From Prevotellaceae bacterium UBA1726 (GTDB taxonomy: Bacteria; Bacteroidota; Bacteroidia; Bacteroidales; Bacteroidaceae): DNA of 33,013 bases. Shown here in pieces: positions 7,619-14,970 of the stretch; positions within the stretch are counted from its first letter, which is position 1; each line of letters opens with the position of its first letter. The position numbers and the translations under genes are program-made. The stretch spans positions 1 through 33,013 of the forward strand of contig DCIM01000041.1 in NCBI GenBank assembly GCA_002316005.1. The letters are read 5' to 3'. The notes beneath the pieces are model-generated. The model had not been told where the DNA came from and searched no databases. It saw nothing but the letters and a program-made list of their open reading frames with translations.

Positions 7619-9325
7619 ATGAACAAGACACTTCTTACTCTATTTATATATATAATGTACGCGAGCACTATGTTGGGACAGACATTCTCTGCCTCGGGTG
7701 CTCAGTTTGTTGATGTCGAATCGCCAAAGCGCGAAGTGCGTGCCATGTGGCTCACAACGATTGGCGGACTTGACTGGCCTCATAGTTATGCCAACGGTTC
7801 TACAAGTTCGATAGCGAAACAAAAGAAGGAACTCACAGATATTCTCGACCGACTTCAGACTGCCGGCATCAATACCATCCTTCTGCAAACCCGTGTACGT
7901 GGTACAACCATCTATCCTTCGGCCATTGAACCTTGGGATGGTTGCCTGTCTGGCAAACCTGGAGTAAGTCCGGGTTATGATGCCCTACAGTTTGCTATTG
8001 ATGAATGCCATAAACGCGGTATGGAACTTCATGCATGGGTAGTGACAATTCCCGTAGGCAAATGGAACGGAAAAGGTTGTGCCTCGTTGCGTAAGAAGTA
8101 TCCAAAGCTTATCAAGAAGATTGGTGAGGACGGCTATATGAATCCAGAGGATTCGCAGACCGGAACATATATTGCCCAGATGTGTGAGGAGATTACCCGC
8201 AACTACGATATTGACGGTATTCACCTGGACTATATCCGTTATCCGGAGGAGTGGAAAATCAAGGTGTCGAAAGATCGCGGACGTCAGTATATTACTGACA
8301 TAGTGAAGAAGATTAACCTCAAGGTGAAATCGCTGAAACCTTGGGTGAAGATGAGTTGTTCGCCAATTGGAAAGGCTGACGATCTGCCACGCAACTGGAG
8401 TCGTGGATGGAATGCCTATAGTCGTGTGTGTCAGGATGCACAGGGATGGTTGCGTGATGGACTGATGGACCAGTTGTACCCAATGATGTACTTCAAGGAC
8501 CAGAACTTCTATCCGTTTGCTATTGATTGGCAAGAGCGTTCGTATGGCAAGATGCTCATTCCGGGACTTGGCATTTATTTCATGTCGCCAAAGGAGAAGA
8601 ACTGGAAACTCATTGACATAACCCGCGAGATGGAAATATGCCGTCAGTGGGGTATGGGACATTGCTATTTCCGTAGTAAGTTCTTCACAGACAACACTAA
8701 AGGCATCTACGATTTTGCCGCAAAGCAGTTTGATATCTATCCTGCTCTTGTTCCAGCAATGACCTGGGAGAGTAACAAGGCGCCAATTGCTCCGCAACTC
8801 CGAACCGACTCAGTTTCAAGTACTTTGCAATGGAGTGGGGCGCAGGATTTGAGCAACGGACCTTATCTCACATATAACATCTATTGTAGTGATGAGTGTC
8901 CTGTGGACATTACAAAGGGCAGTAATCTTGTTCTTGCCCGAACTCAGAAGACATCCGTAAAGGTTCCGCTCAATGGTCGATATTATGCCGTTACAGCAAT
9001 GGACCGTTATGGCAATGAGAGTAAACCTGTGCAGAACTACAATCGGGTTGTTCGTCGTCCGAAGGATGTGCAGAAGTATGAAGGTGGTCTGCCAATTTTC
9101 CCATGTGATGGAAAGACTGTGACAATTGGTCGTACGGAATTGAACAATACCGATCTGTTGAGCATTGAGACAATGCAAGGACAGAGTGTGAAGACTGTCT
9201 TTGTTCGTAAGCAGATTGATGTCCGCGACCTGCCAGAGGGATTCTATCAGGTTCGTTCTCTGGGTAAGAAGAAATCCACCCACAGAATCGGTTATATCAT
9301 GCTCGAAAGACGAAATTGGAGGTAA
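7619..9325 (+). CDS. Exported glycoside hydrolase-like family 10 protein (GHL10/DUF187)
   Basis: A 568-residue exported protein. Residues 1-20 (MNKTLLTLFIYIMYASTMLG) form a signal peptide. The core TIM-barrel GHL10 domain covers about residues 35-370: REVRAMWLTTIGGLDWP, the GINTILLQTRVRG strand, the catalytic-region YDIDGIHLDYIRYP with its acidic D-x-x-H-x-D-Y-x-R-Y-P signature, and the DQLYPMMYF strand. A C-terminal part (about 400-568) looks like fibronectin-III plus a small beta domain ending in ISGFYQV-like 'LPEGFYQVRSLG', which may be a type IX secretion-like or structural tail. Homologues are thought to act on peptidoglycan or other polysaccharides; substrate unproven. The frame is open upstream to 7553 (TTG), but the signal peptide and promoter place the start at 7619. 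Confidence 0.88.
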   Translation: MNKTLLTLFIYIMYASTMLGQTFSASGAQFVDVESPKREVRAMWLTTIGGLDWPHSYANGSTSSIAKQKKELTDILDRLQTAGINTILLQTRVRGTTIYPSAIEPWDGCLSGKPGVSPGYDALQFAIDECHKRGMELHAWVVTIPVGKWNGKGCASLRKKYPKLIKKIGEDGYMNPEDSQTGTYIAQMCEEITRNYDIDGIHLDYIRYPEEWKIKVSKDRGRQYITDIVKKINLKVKSLKPWVKMSCSPIGKADDLPRNWSRGWNAYSRVCQDAQGWLRDGLMDQLYPMMYFKDQNFYPFAIDWQERSYGKMLIPGLGIYFMSPKEKNWKLIDITREMEICRQWGMGHCYFRSKFFTDNTKGIYDFAAKQFDIYPALVPAMTWESNKAPIAPQLRTDSVSSTLQWSGAQDLSNGPYLTYNIYCSDECPVDITKGSNLVLARTQKTSVKVPLNGRYYAVTAMDRYGNESKPVQNYNRVVRRPKDVQKYEGGLPIFPCDGKTVTIGRTELNNTDLLSIETMQGQSVKTVFVRKQIDVRDLPEGFYQVRSLGKKKSTHRIGYIMLERRNWR

Positions 9326-9414
9326 ATCAGTGAAAATTAGCCACTTTAGATTAATTATTTCGTAATATTTCGCAAAAAAGTCGGAAGAAATTTCATTATT
9401 CCGCTAATTTTGAG

Positions 9415-9422
9415 TATCTTTG
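9415..9422 (+). promoter_or_regulatory. -7 box of the HU promoter
   Basis: TATCTTTG matches TAnnTTTG; the -33 element is not convincing. A leader of about 80 nt would follow before the HU ATG, with a small stem CCGGAA/TTTCGG near 9465-9487. Confidence 0.55.
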
Positions 9423-9511
9423 CAAAACTTTTCGGCAGAAGTGTCGAATGAATGAGTACGCCCGGAAGGCATGAGTGGTCTTTCGGAAATATATAAAAAC
9501 AATATAATACA

Positions 9512-9802
9512 ATGACAAAAGCAGAACTTATTGCACAGATTTCTGAGCAGACTGGTGTTGACAAGATCACAGCTGGAGCTGTAGTTGAGAGCTTCATGGA
9601 CAATGTAAAGTCAAGTCTCATCAACAACGAGGAGAATGTTTACCTTCGTGGTTTTGGTTCTTTCATCGTTAAGGAGCGCGCAGCAAAGACTGGTCGTAAC
9701 ATCTCAAAGAACACTACAATCGAGATTCCTGCACATAATATCCCAATGTTCAAGCCTGCAAAGGAGTTCTTGGCTGATATGGCAGAGAAATCAATGAAGT
9801 AA
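9512..9802 (+). CDS. HU family DNA-binding protein
   Basis: A 96-residue histone-like protein that bends and compacts DNA. It begins MTKAELIAQISEQTGVDKITAGAVVESFMDNV, the two-helix dimerisation body, then VYLRGFGSFIVKERAAKTGRNISKNTTIEIPAHNIPMFKPAKEF, with the conserved GFGSF turn and the beta-arm (RN...T.I.IPA...P.FKPGK) that reaches into the minor groove. Length is normal for HU (about 90-100). The gene has its own promoter and is followed 51 nt later by the 29-codon gene. AT-rich palindromic bases (TTAATTT/AAATTAA, 9832-9847) lie in that gap. HU and IHF subunits cannot be told apart reliably by eye; HU is more likely. Confidence 0.95.
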   Translation: MTKAELIAQISEQTGVDKITAGAVVESFMDNVKSSLINNEENVYLRGFGSFIVKERAAKTGRNISKNTTIEIPAHNIPMFKPAKEFLADMAEKSMK

Positions 9803-9853
9803 TCATTAGTAATTGAATAAACATTAAATAATTAATTTAAAAATTAAACAGCT

Positions 9854-9943
9854 ATGCCAAACGGTAAGAAAAAGAAGGGCCACAAGATGGCTACTCATAA
9901 GCGTAAGAAGAGACTTCGTAAGAACAGACATAAGAGCAAGTAA
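9854..9943 (+). CDS. AURKAIP1/COX24-type small basic ribosome-associated peptide
   Basis: A 29-residue gene: MPNGKKKKGHKMATHKRKKR then LRKNRHKSK. Eleven Lys, four Arg and three His make it strongly basic. It matches the AURKAIP1/COX24 C-terminal family (KM..HK.KKR.RK.RHK), whose relatives are mitochondrial ribosomal protein mS38 and the small mycobacterial ribosomal protein bS22, so a place on the 30S subunit rich in rRNA contacts is expected. The ATG has an A-rich leader typical of highly translated Bacteroidetes genes. It lies between HU and RNase G, and its stop codon lies at the base of the first of three overlapping hairpins. A purely leader-peptide role is an alternative, but conservation of the family argues for a real protein. 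Confidence 0.85.
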   Translation: MPNGKKKKGHKMATHKRKKRLRKNRHKSK

Positions 9944-9984
9944 GCATTAGCTTACCCCCAGATGTCTTTTCTGGCGAAGGGGTA
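9940..9984 (+). promoter_or_regulatory. Two overlapping hairpins upstream of RNase G (candidate attenuator)
   Basis: Hairpin 1: GTAAGC-ATTA-GCTTAC (9940-9955), starting at the stop codon of the 29-codon gene. Hairpin 2: TACCCC (9953-9958) pairs with GGGGTA (9979-9984), with CAG/CTG (9959-9961, 9971-9973) stacked inside. They share 9953-9955 and so cannot both form fully; hairpin 2 also shares 9979-9984 with the terminator-like stem that follows. Confidence 0.55.
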
Positions 9985-10027
9985 TGCCAAGAAGTTCTCA
10001 GAACGGTTTGGCATGCCCCTTTATCTT
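9979..10027 (+). terminator. Strong hairpin with U-rich tail before RNase G
   Basis: GGGGTATGCCAA (9979-9990) pairs with TTGGCATGCCCC (10008-10019): 12 bp with one G-U. Inside the loop is a second small stem, GTTC-TCA-GAAC (9994-10004). TTTATCTT follows. It would end transcription from HU and the 29-codon gene or let part of it through to RNase G. Confidence 0.65.
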
Positions 10028-10053
10028 AAATTTCCATTAGGAGTAAGAAGAAA

Positions 10054-11631
10054 ATGACAAGCGAAATTGTAATTGATGTACAGCAAGATGAGATTTCAAT
10101 TGCTCTTCTGGAAGACAAACGACTCGTTGAATACCAAAACGAGACACGCTCGGCTTCCTATGCTGTAGGCAACATCTACATCGCGAAGGTCAGGAAGTTG
10201 ATGCCAGGCCTTAATGCCGCTTTCGTGGATGTTGGTCATGAACGAGACGCCTTTCTTCATTATCTTGACCTCGGTAGTCAATTTAACTCCTATGAAAAGT
10301 ATTTGAAACAGGTACAGAGCGACCGAAAGAAACTCTATCCTTTTGCAAAAGCATCAAAACTGCCAGACCTCAACAAGGACGGTAGTGTTCAAGGCACCCT
10401 CACAAAGGACCAGGAAGTACTGGTGCAGATTGTAAAGGAACCAATCAACACAAAGGGACCACGACTTACAAGTGAACTCTCGTTCGCAGGCCGTTATCTC
10501 GTGCTGATGCCTTTCGGAGATAAAGTTTCTGTTTCAAGCAAAATCAAAAGTGGTGAAGAGCGTGCCCGTCTGAAACAACTCGTCCACAGCATCAAACCGA
10601 AAAACTGTGGTGTAATAGTCAGAACGGTTGCCGAAGGAAAACGCGTCAATGAACTCGATGCCGAACTCAAAACACTCTATCAACGCTGGGAGCAGGCACT
10701 TGCAAAAGTGCAGAAAACTACTACACGCCCACAGTTGGTATATGAGGAAGAAGGCAGATCGATAGCATTGATTCGCGACATCTTCAACCCATCGTTCGAA
10801 AATATCTATGTCAATGATGAAGATGTTTTCAATGAGGTGAAGAGTTACGTGGCTCTTATTGCTCCAGACAAAGCTCACATTGTCAAGCTTTATCAGGGTA
10901 AAGTGCCAATCTTCGACAATTTCGATGTTACCAGACAGATCAAGTCAAGCTTCGGCAAGACTGTAAACTACAAACACGGGGCCTATCTCGTTATTGAACA
11001 TACTGAGGCCCTGCATGTCGTGGATGTAAACAGCGGCAATCGCACAAAAGCAGAGAACGGTCAGGAACAGAATGCACTTGAGGTGAATCTCGGTGCTGCC
11101 GATGAACTGGCACGCCAGTTACGATTACGAGATATGGGAGGAATTATCGTAGTCGACTTCATTGATATGAATCTGGCAGAAGACCGTCAGCTTCTCTACG
11201 AGAGGATGTGCAAGAACATGCAATCCGATCGTGCACGCCACAACATCTTGCCTCTGAGCAAGTTTGGACTTATGCAGATTACCCGCCAACGAGTTCGTCC
11301 TGCTATGGATGTTACTGTTGAGGAAACCTGCCCAACTTGCAACGGTAAGGGAAAGATTATGCCAAGCATACTTTTCACAGAGCAGTTAGAGCGAAAGATC
11401 GACCGATTAGTTAATAAGATTGGTGTCAAGAAATTCTCTCTCCATGTTCATCCATATGTAGCTGCCTACATCAACCAAGGCGTTTTCTCTTTGAAACGCA
11501 AGTGGCAGATGAAGTACGGATTTGGAGTAAATGTCATCGCCTCGCAGAAAATGGCGTACTTACAGTATGAGTTCTACGACTCACAGCGCCAGTTCATTGA
11601 TATGAAAGAGGAGATGGAGACAAAGCAATAA
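10054..11631 (+). CDS. rng: Ribonuclease E/G family (RNase G-like)
   Basis: A 525-residue endoribonuclease for rRNA maturation and mRNA decay. It has an S1-like domain at about residues 35-125 (GNIYIAKVRKLMPGLNAAFVDVG..RDAFLHYLDL). The metal-binding catalytic pair is D324 (ALHVVDVNSGNR) and D368 (GGIIVVDFIDMN), 44 residues apart as in RNase E/G (43 in E. coli RNase E). The zinc-link CPTCNGKGK follows at about residue 427. The long C-terminal scaffold of RNase E is absent, hence RNase G. ATG at 10054 is preceded by AGGAG. The upstream hairpin chain suggests control of read-through or self-cleavage, as RNase E is known to control its own mRNA; that is inference. An intrinsic terminator follows immediately. 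Confidence 0.95.
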   Translation: MTSEIVIDVQQDEISIALLEDKRLVEYQNETRSASYAVGNIYIAKVRKLMPGLNAAFVDVGHERDAFLHYLDLGSQFNSYEKYLKQVQSDRKKLYPFAKASKLPDLNKDGSVQGTLTKDQEVLVQIVKEPINTKGPRLTSELSFAGRYLVLMPFGDKVSVSSKIKSGEERARLKQLVHSIKPKNCGVIVRTVAEGKRVNELDAELKTLYQRWEQALAKVQKTTTRPQLVYEEEGRSIALIRDIFNPSFENIYVNDEDVFNEVKSYVALIAPDKAHIVKLYQGKVPIFDNFDVTRQIKSSFGKTVNYKHGAYLVIEHTEALHVVDVNSGNRTKAENGQEQNALEVNLGAADELARQLRLRDMGGIIVVDFIDMNLAEDRQLLYERMCKNMQSDRARHNILPLSKFGLMQITRQRVRPAMDVTVEETCPTCNGKGKIMPSILFTEQLERKIDRLVNKIGVKKFSLHVHPYVAAYINQGVFSLKRKWQMKYGFGVNVIASQKMAYLQYEFYDSQRQFIDMKEEMETKQ

Positions 11632-11669
11632 AAAAGGAGGAACCCCCAGCGTGGAGTTCCTCTTTTTTT
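11632..11669. terminator. Bidirectional intrinsic terminator
   Basis: Stem GAGGAAC (11637-11643) / GTTCCTC (11656-11662) followed by seven T on the + strand, and preceded by A-tract giving a T-tract on the - strand. It serves both the RNase G gene and the convergent gene ending at 11680. Confidence 0.88.
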
Positions 11670-11679
11670 ACCCTTATTC

Positions 11680-12387
11680 TTATAGCGACACTTCCAAACC
11701 GATTCTTATTCTGAATCCCTTAGTCCAGTTGACCAGTTCCTTCACAGAACTGTTCTTTGAAACATATTGACCGGTTGTGTCTGTGAATTTGTTGTATGAT
11801 TCGCTGTTGCCAATCTTTGTAATGTATTCAGGTGCGAGAATCATGCTAAAGTGATTTGTGAACGCCCAACCGACTTTTATTCCCCCCGACAGACATGTTG
11901 CATAAGCCGTTTCCTTGCTTCTTGTCGCGTTTTCATTCGCTTGCAAACCATGAATCTGTACAAAGCCGATTCCCACTTGTGGGGTAATGCGCAAACAACC
12001 TACAACACCAAATGAATAACCGGTTTTGAATCCAAGATAAGTAGGGCGATAGGTGAAGGCATGATGGGCATCAGCAAAGATGCGTTCAATCTGGTAACTT
12101 TCGGTCAATCCATAGATGTATGACGCCTCAAGATTGATGTTCTTGAAGTATCCACCTATTGTACCACCCACACCACGAAGACATCCCAACTGAATGAATC
12201 CGTCAAGATAGGCAGTCGTTGGACTGAGAAAGTTCTCGTCAAATGAATGTATCTTTTCCTTCTTTTCAGCAGTCTCTTGTTCGGCTTTCCATTTGTTATA
12301 GTTGAACGAGGTGGTTTGAGCCTTAGAAGAGAGTGGGGAAGAAGCAAGACTGGTGATTGCCAGAAGAGAGATGATAATTTTTCGCAT
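11680..12387 (-). CDS. Exported protein, probable outer membrane beta-barrel, unknown function
   Basis: A 235-residue protein with a signal peptide MRKIIISLLAITSLASSPLS..SKA|Q (cleavage likely after residue 23), then a short charged linker (WKAEQETAEKKEKIHSF) and about eight to ten alternating polar/hydrophobic beta strands such as GGYFKNINLEASYIYGL, YLGFKTGYSFGVVGCLRI and HFSMILAPEYITKIG, ending FRIRIGLEVSL with a terminal Leu; the strand pattern and aromatic girdles suggest an outer membrane barrel. I do not recognise a specific family. Its start codon is only 5 nt after the T-tract of the pgk terminator and I see no -7 box of its own, so it may be transcribed by read-through from pgk. The shared bidirectional terminator ends it. 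Confidence 0.75.
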   Translation of the reverse strand: MRKIIISLLAITSLASSPLSSKAQTTSFNYNKWKAEQETAEKKEKIHSFDENFLSPTTAYLDGFIQLGCLRGVGGTIGGYFKNINLEASYIYGLTESYQIERIFADAHHAFTYRPTYLGFKTGYSFGVVGCLRITPQVGIGFVQIHGLQANENATRSKETAYATCLSGGIKVGWAFTNHFSMILAPEYITKIGNSESYNKFTDTTGQYVSKNSSVKELVNWTKGFRIRIGLEVSL

Positions 12388-12391
12388 AAGA

Positions 12392-12426
12392 AGAAAAAAT
12401 AGGGCCGAGGCAAATACCCCGACCCT
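12392..12426 (-). terminator. Intrinsic terminator after pgk
   Basis: On the - strand AGGGTCGGGG pairs with CCTCGGCCCT (10 bp with two G-U pairs; + coordinates 12417-12426 and 12401-12410), loop of six, then ATTTTTTCTT. It stands directly before the start codon of the next gene on the same strand (12387). Confidence 0.75.
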
Positions 12427-12453
12427 TGTGTATTAGTATCTTTGACTAATGAA

Positions 12454-13725
12454 TTAGCCCTGAACAGCTGCTACACCTGGGAGTACCTTACCCTCGATTG
12501 CCTCGAGAAGAGCACCACCACCAGTAGAGATGTAAGAAACCTTATCTGTGAGGCCGAACTTTGTGCAGCAAGCAACAGAGTCACCACCACCGATGAGAGA
12601 GAATGCACCCTCTGCTGTAGCCTCAGCGATAGCCTCGCCGATAGCCTTTGAACCTGCGCAGAAGTCGTCGCACTCGAATACACCAGCAGGACCGTTCCAG
12701 AGGATAGTCTTGCAACCCTTGATAGCAGCAGCGAAGTTTGCCTGTGCCTCAGGACCTGCGTCAAGACCTTCCATACCTGCAGGAATGGCGTTTGAAGGAT
12801 AAACCTCTTTCTTTGCACCTTCCTTAACAGTCATTGTACCGAAGTCGAGACCATCGCAGCAAGTTGCATCTGGAGCCATAACGAGCTCTACATTGTTCTC
12901 AGCAGCAAGCTTCTCAACGCCAAGAGCAACATCAAGCTTATCCATCTCAACGATAGAATCGCCGATTTCACCACCATGAGCCTTAGCGAATGTATATGTC
13001 ATACCACCACAGAGGATGATCTTGTCAACCTTACCGAGGAGGTTTTCAATGATACCGATCTTTGAAGAAACCTTCGAACCACCCATGATAGCGATGAATG
13101 GACGCTGGATGTTGTTGAGGACATTGTCAACTGCCTTTACTTCCTTCTCCATCAAGAGACCGAGCATGCGATCCTCTGGTGCGAAGTAGTCAGCGATAAC
13201 AGCTGTAGAACCATGCTTACGGTGAGCTGTACCGAATGCATCCATTACCCAGCAATCAGCATAAGAAGCGAGCTTCTTAGCGAACTCCTTCTGTGAAGCC
13301 TTCATTGCCTTCTTTGCATCCTCGTATGCAGGATCTTCCTTGTCAATACCTACTGGCTTGCCTTCCTCTTCAGCATAGTAGCGAAGGTTCTCAAGAAGGA
13401 GCACCTCACCAGGCTTCAAAGCAGCAGCCTGCTCGTCAGCCTTCTGGCAATCCTCTGCAAACTGTACTGGTACACCGAGCTTCTCAGAAACAGCGTCAAC
13501 AATCTGACGGAGTGAGAGTTCTGGCTTTACCTTGCCCTTTGGCTTACCCATGTGAGACATGATGATGAGTGAACCACCCTTCTCAAGGATGAGCTTAAGT
13601 GTAGGGAGAGCACCGCGGATACGGGTGTCGTCTGTAATCTTACCTTCCTTCAAAGGAACATTGAAGTCTACGCGTACGATTGCCTTCTTACCAGCGAAAT
13701 CGTATTCATTAATTTTTGATGCCAT
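12454..13725 (-). CDS. pgk: Phosphoglycerate kinase
   Basis: A 423-residue glycolytic enzyme converting 1,3-bisphosphoglycerate and ADP to 3-phosphoglycerate and ATP in the cytosol. Diagnostic blocks: KAIVRVDFNVPLKEGKITDDTRI (substrate loop), GGSLIIMSHMGKPKGK, ENLRYYAEEEGK, DAFGTAHRKHGS, PFIAIMGGSKVSSKIGIIENLLGKVDKIILCGGM, ILWNGPAGVFECDDF and FSLIGGGDSVACCTKFG (nucleotide-binding Gly-rich loop), and the C-terminal VSYISTGGGALLEAIEGK. All basic-patch and nucleotide residues are in place. Length is slightly above the usual 390-415 because of an acidic insertion near residues 112-140 (YYAEEEGKPVGIDKEDPAYEDAKK), common in Bacteroidetes. It is transcribed alone from its own promoter and ends at an intrinsic terminator. 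Confidence 0.98.
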   Translation of the reverse strand: MASKINEYDFAGKKAIVRVDFNVPLKEGKITDDTRIRGALPTLKLILEKGGSLIIMSHMGKPKGKVKPELSLRQIVDAVSEKLGVPVQFAEDCQKADEQAAALKPGEVLLLENLRYYAEEEGKPVGIDKEDPAYEDAKKAMKASQKEFAKKLASYADCWVMDAFGTAHRKHGSTAVIADYFAPEDRMLGLLMEKEVKAVDNVLNNIQRPFIAIMGGSKVSSKIGIIENLLGKVDKIILCGGMTYTFAKAHGGEIGDSIVEMDKLDVALGVEKLAAENNVELVMAPDATCCDGLDFGTMTVKEGAKKEVYPSNAIPAGMEGLDAGPEAQANFAAAIKGCKTILWNGPAGVFECDDFCAGSKAIGEAIAEATAEGAFSLIGGGDSVACCTKFGLTDKVSYISTGGGALLEAIEGKVLPGVAAVQG

Positions 13726-13767
13726 AATTTTTTATGTATTAAATATGTTATGTGATTTATTCCGATA

Positions 13768-13775
13768 CAAAGATA
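13768..13775 (-). promoter_or_regulatory. -7 box of the pgk promoter
   Basis: Reads TATCTTTG on the - strand, about 43 nt before the pgk ATG; a loose TTTTCG lies 18-20 nt further upstream in place of TTTG. Confidence 0.55.
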
Positions 13776-13824
13776 CGCAAAAAATGCGACATACGAAAAA
13801 AACTATTAATAATTTAATAGAATT

Positions 13825-14559
13825 TTATTCCTCGTACACTGTTTTGTCTTCTACACCTGCCAAAACGAGTGCTTCTTTGCGCTCCACACAAGTGCCGCAT
13901 TTGCCACAATGCTGTTCTCCGCCTTTGTAGCACGACCAAGTTTCTGTGTAATCAATTCCGAGTTCCTTGCCCCTTCTTGCAATGTCAGCCTTTGTGATAT
14001 TTGTGTAAGGAGCCTCAACGGTCAATCCTTCGTATGTACCGGCAATAGACGCCTCGTTTATTGCCTTGATGAATTCCGGGCGACAATCAGGATAGATTGT
14101 GTGGTCACCACCATGATTGGCAATAAATACGCGTTTCAGGCCGTTGCTTTCAGCAAGACCGACAGCCACGGCAAGCATTATTCCGTTGCGGAAAGGCACG
14201 ACAGTAGATTTCATATTGTCGTCTGCATAATGCCCCTCTGGAATGGCGTCGCCACCCTCCAGCAGACTTGACTTGAAATATTGGTGCATGAAATCGAGTG
14301 GGATAGTGATATGCTTTATTCCCAAACGGTCGCAATGCATCTTTGCCAATGGTATCTCCTTCGCATTATGGTTGCTGCCATAATCAAAAGAAATGCCTAA
14401 GGCAATAGAGTCCTTGTAATCATAAAGCATAGTAATTGAATCCATGCCTCCGGAAACAATAATAGCCCCTTTCCCCGGCTTTGCCTTCCCTTTCCCCTCC
14501 GATTTTTCTGCGGGGCAAGGGAGTTGAATACTATTGTTAGTTGTTTTGTTCTCTTCCAT
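13825..14559 (-). CDS. queC: 7-cyano-7-deazaguanine synthase QueC with repeat-derived N-terminal extension
   Basis: A 244-residue enzyme that turns 7-carboxy-7-deazaguanine into preQ0 with ammonia and ATP, for queuosine in tRNA. The PP-loop ATP site SGGMDSITMLYD begins at residue 36, ISFDYGSNHNAKEI follows, and the zinc site is the C-terminal CYKGGEQHCGKCGTC (four Cys) before ERKEAL. QueC normally starts within a few residues of the PP-loop; here about 30 extra residues (MEENKTTNNSIQLPCPAEKS then EGKGKAKPGKG) come first and are encoded partly by a G/C-rich repeat that recurs inverted at 14971. No better start is visible downstream before the PP-loop. It starts 2 nt after the DUF559 gene ends, so the two are probably co-translated. 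Confidence 0.95.
   Translation of the reverse strand: MEENKTTNNSIQLPCPAEKSEGKGKAKPGKGAIIVSGGMDSITMLYDYKDSIALGISFDYGSNHNAKEIPLAKMHCDRLGIKHITIPLDFMHQYFKSSLLEGGDAIPEGHYADDNMKSTVVPFRNGIMLAVAVGLAESNGLKRVFIANHGGDHTIYPDCRPEFIKAINEASIAGTYEGLTVEAPYTNITKADIARRGKELGIDYTETWSCYKGGEQHCGKCGTCVERKEALVLAGVEDKTVYEE
14509..14536 (-). repeat. G/C-rich repeat, copy A (inside the 5' end of queC)
   Basis: On the - strand it reads CAATAGTATTCA then ACTCCCTTGCCCCGCA; the last 16 bases are identical to 14982-14997 on the + strand and the first 12 nearly so. GGGGAAAGGG follows after 12 nt, as in copy B. It codes for about residues 8-17 of the QueC extension. Confidence 0.75.
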
Positions 14560-14561
14560 AT

Positions 14562-14966
14562 TTATTTGATTTCCAAAATCTTATCTGTCAGAGTTTTAAT
14601 TCTGTTTTTTACGAACTCAATATCACCAAGTACCTCATTATTATTAAATCTAAGAACATAATATCCGTGTTTGTTTAGATAATCAGTTCTTGTATTATCT
14701 TCTATCATTTGTTCCTCTAAATTATGATATTCTCCGTCAACCTCAATAATTAGTTTTGTGTCAGGATTAAAGAAATCTACAATATAGTCGCCAATAACCA
14801 CCTGTCGGCGAAACTTAACCCCGAGACTCTTTCGTCTAATATGTTCCCACAAGAAAGATTCTGCATCAGTCATGCATATTCTATTATTGTGTGCATTTTC
14901 TTTCAATAAAGAATATACATCGGGATTAGCAGTCACATACCTTCTATTATTAACTTCTTTTCCCAT
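14562..14966 (-). CDS. DUF559 endonuclease-like protein (Vsr/PD-(D/E)XK type)
   Basis: A 134-residue DUF559 protein, related to very-short-patch-repair-type endonucleases. Conserved blocks: ESFLWEHIRRKSLGVKFRRQVVIGDYIVDFF and KLIIEVDGEYH, with D64, E75, D77 and H81 as likely metal or catalytic residues, then the C-terminal RTDYLNKHGYYVLRFNNNEVL strand-helix. All key residues are present. It begins 4 nt from repeat copy B and ends 25 nt from inverted copy A, so the gene is bracketed almost exactly by the repeats. Its base composition is clearly more AT-rich than radA and queC on either side, suggesting a separate origin. Biological function of DUF559 genes is unknown to me; cutting or moving the flanking repeats is only a hypothesis. 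Confidence 0.88.
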   Translation of the reverse strand: MGKEVNNRRYVTANPDVYSLLKENAHNNRICMTDAESFLWEHIRRKSLGVKFRRQVVIGDYIVDFFNPDTKLIIEVDGEYHNLEEQMIEDNTRTDYLNKHGYYVLRFNNNEVLGDIEFVKNRIKTLTDKILEIK

Positions 14967-14970
14967 TTTT

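Noticed and set aside
6408..8797. Long open frames on the - strand opposite the nucleotidyltransferase and GHL10 genes (192-270 residues).
   Set aside because: Low-complexity translations without domain motifs, antisense to well-supported genes.
12437..12444. TATCTTTG on the + strand between pgk and the barrel-like gene, a possible -7 box.
   Set aside because: There is no + strand gene downstream and no -33 element; probably chance or part of the ATTAG/CTAAT stem.
12454..13930. Several open frames on the + strand opposite pgk and queC (up to 123 residues).
   Set aside because: They are shadows of strongly supported - strand genes, encode no recognisable motifs, and have no promoter or start context.
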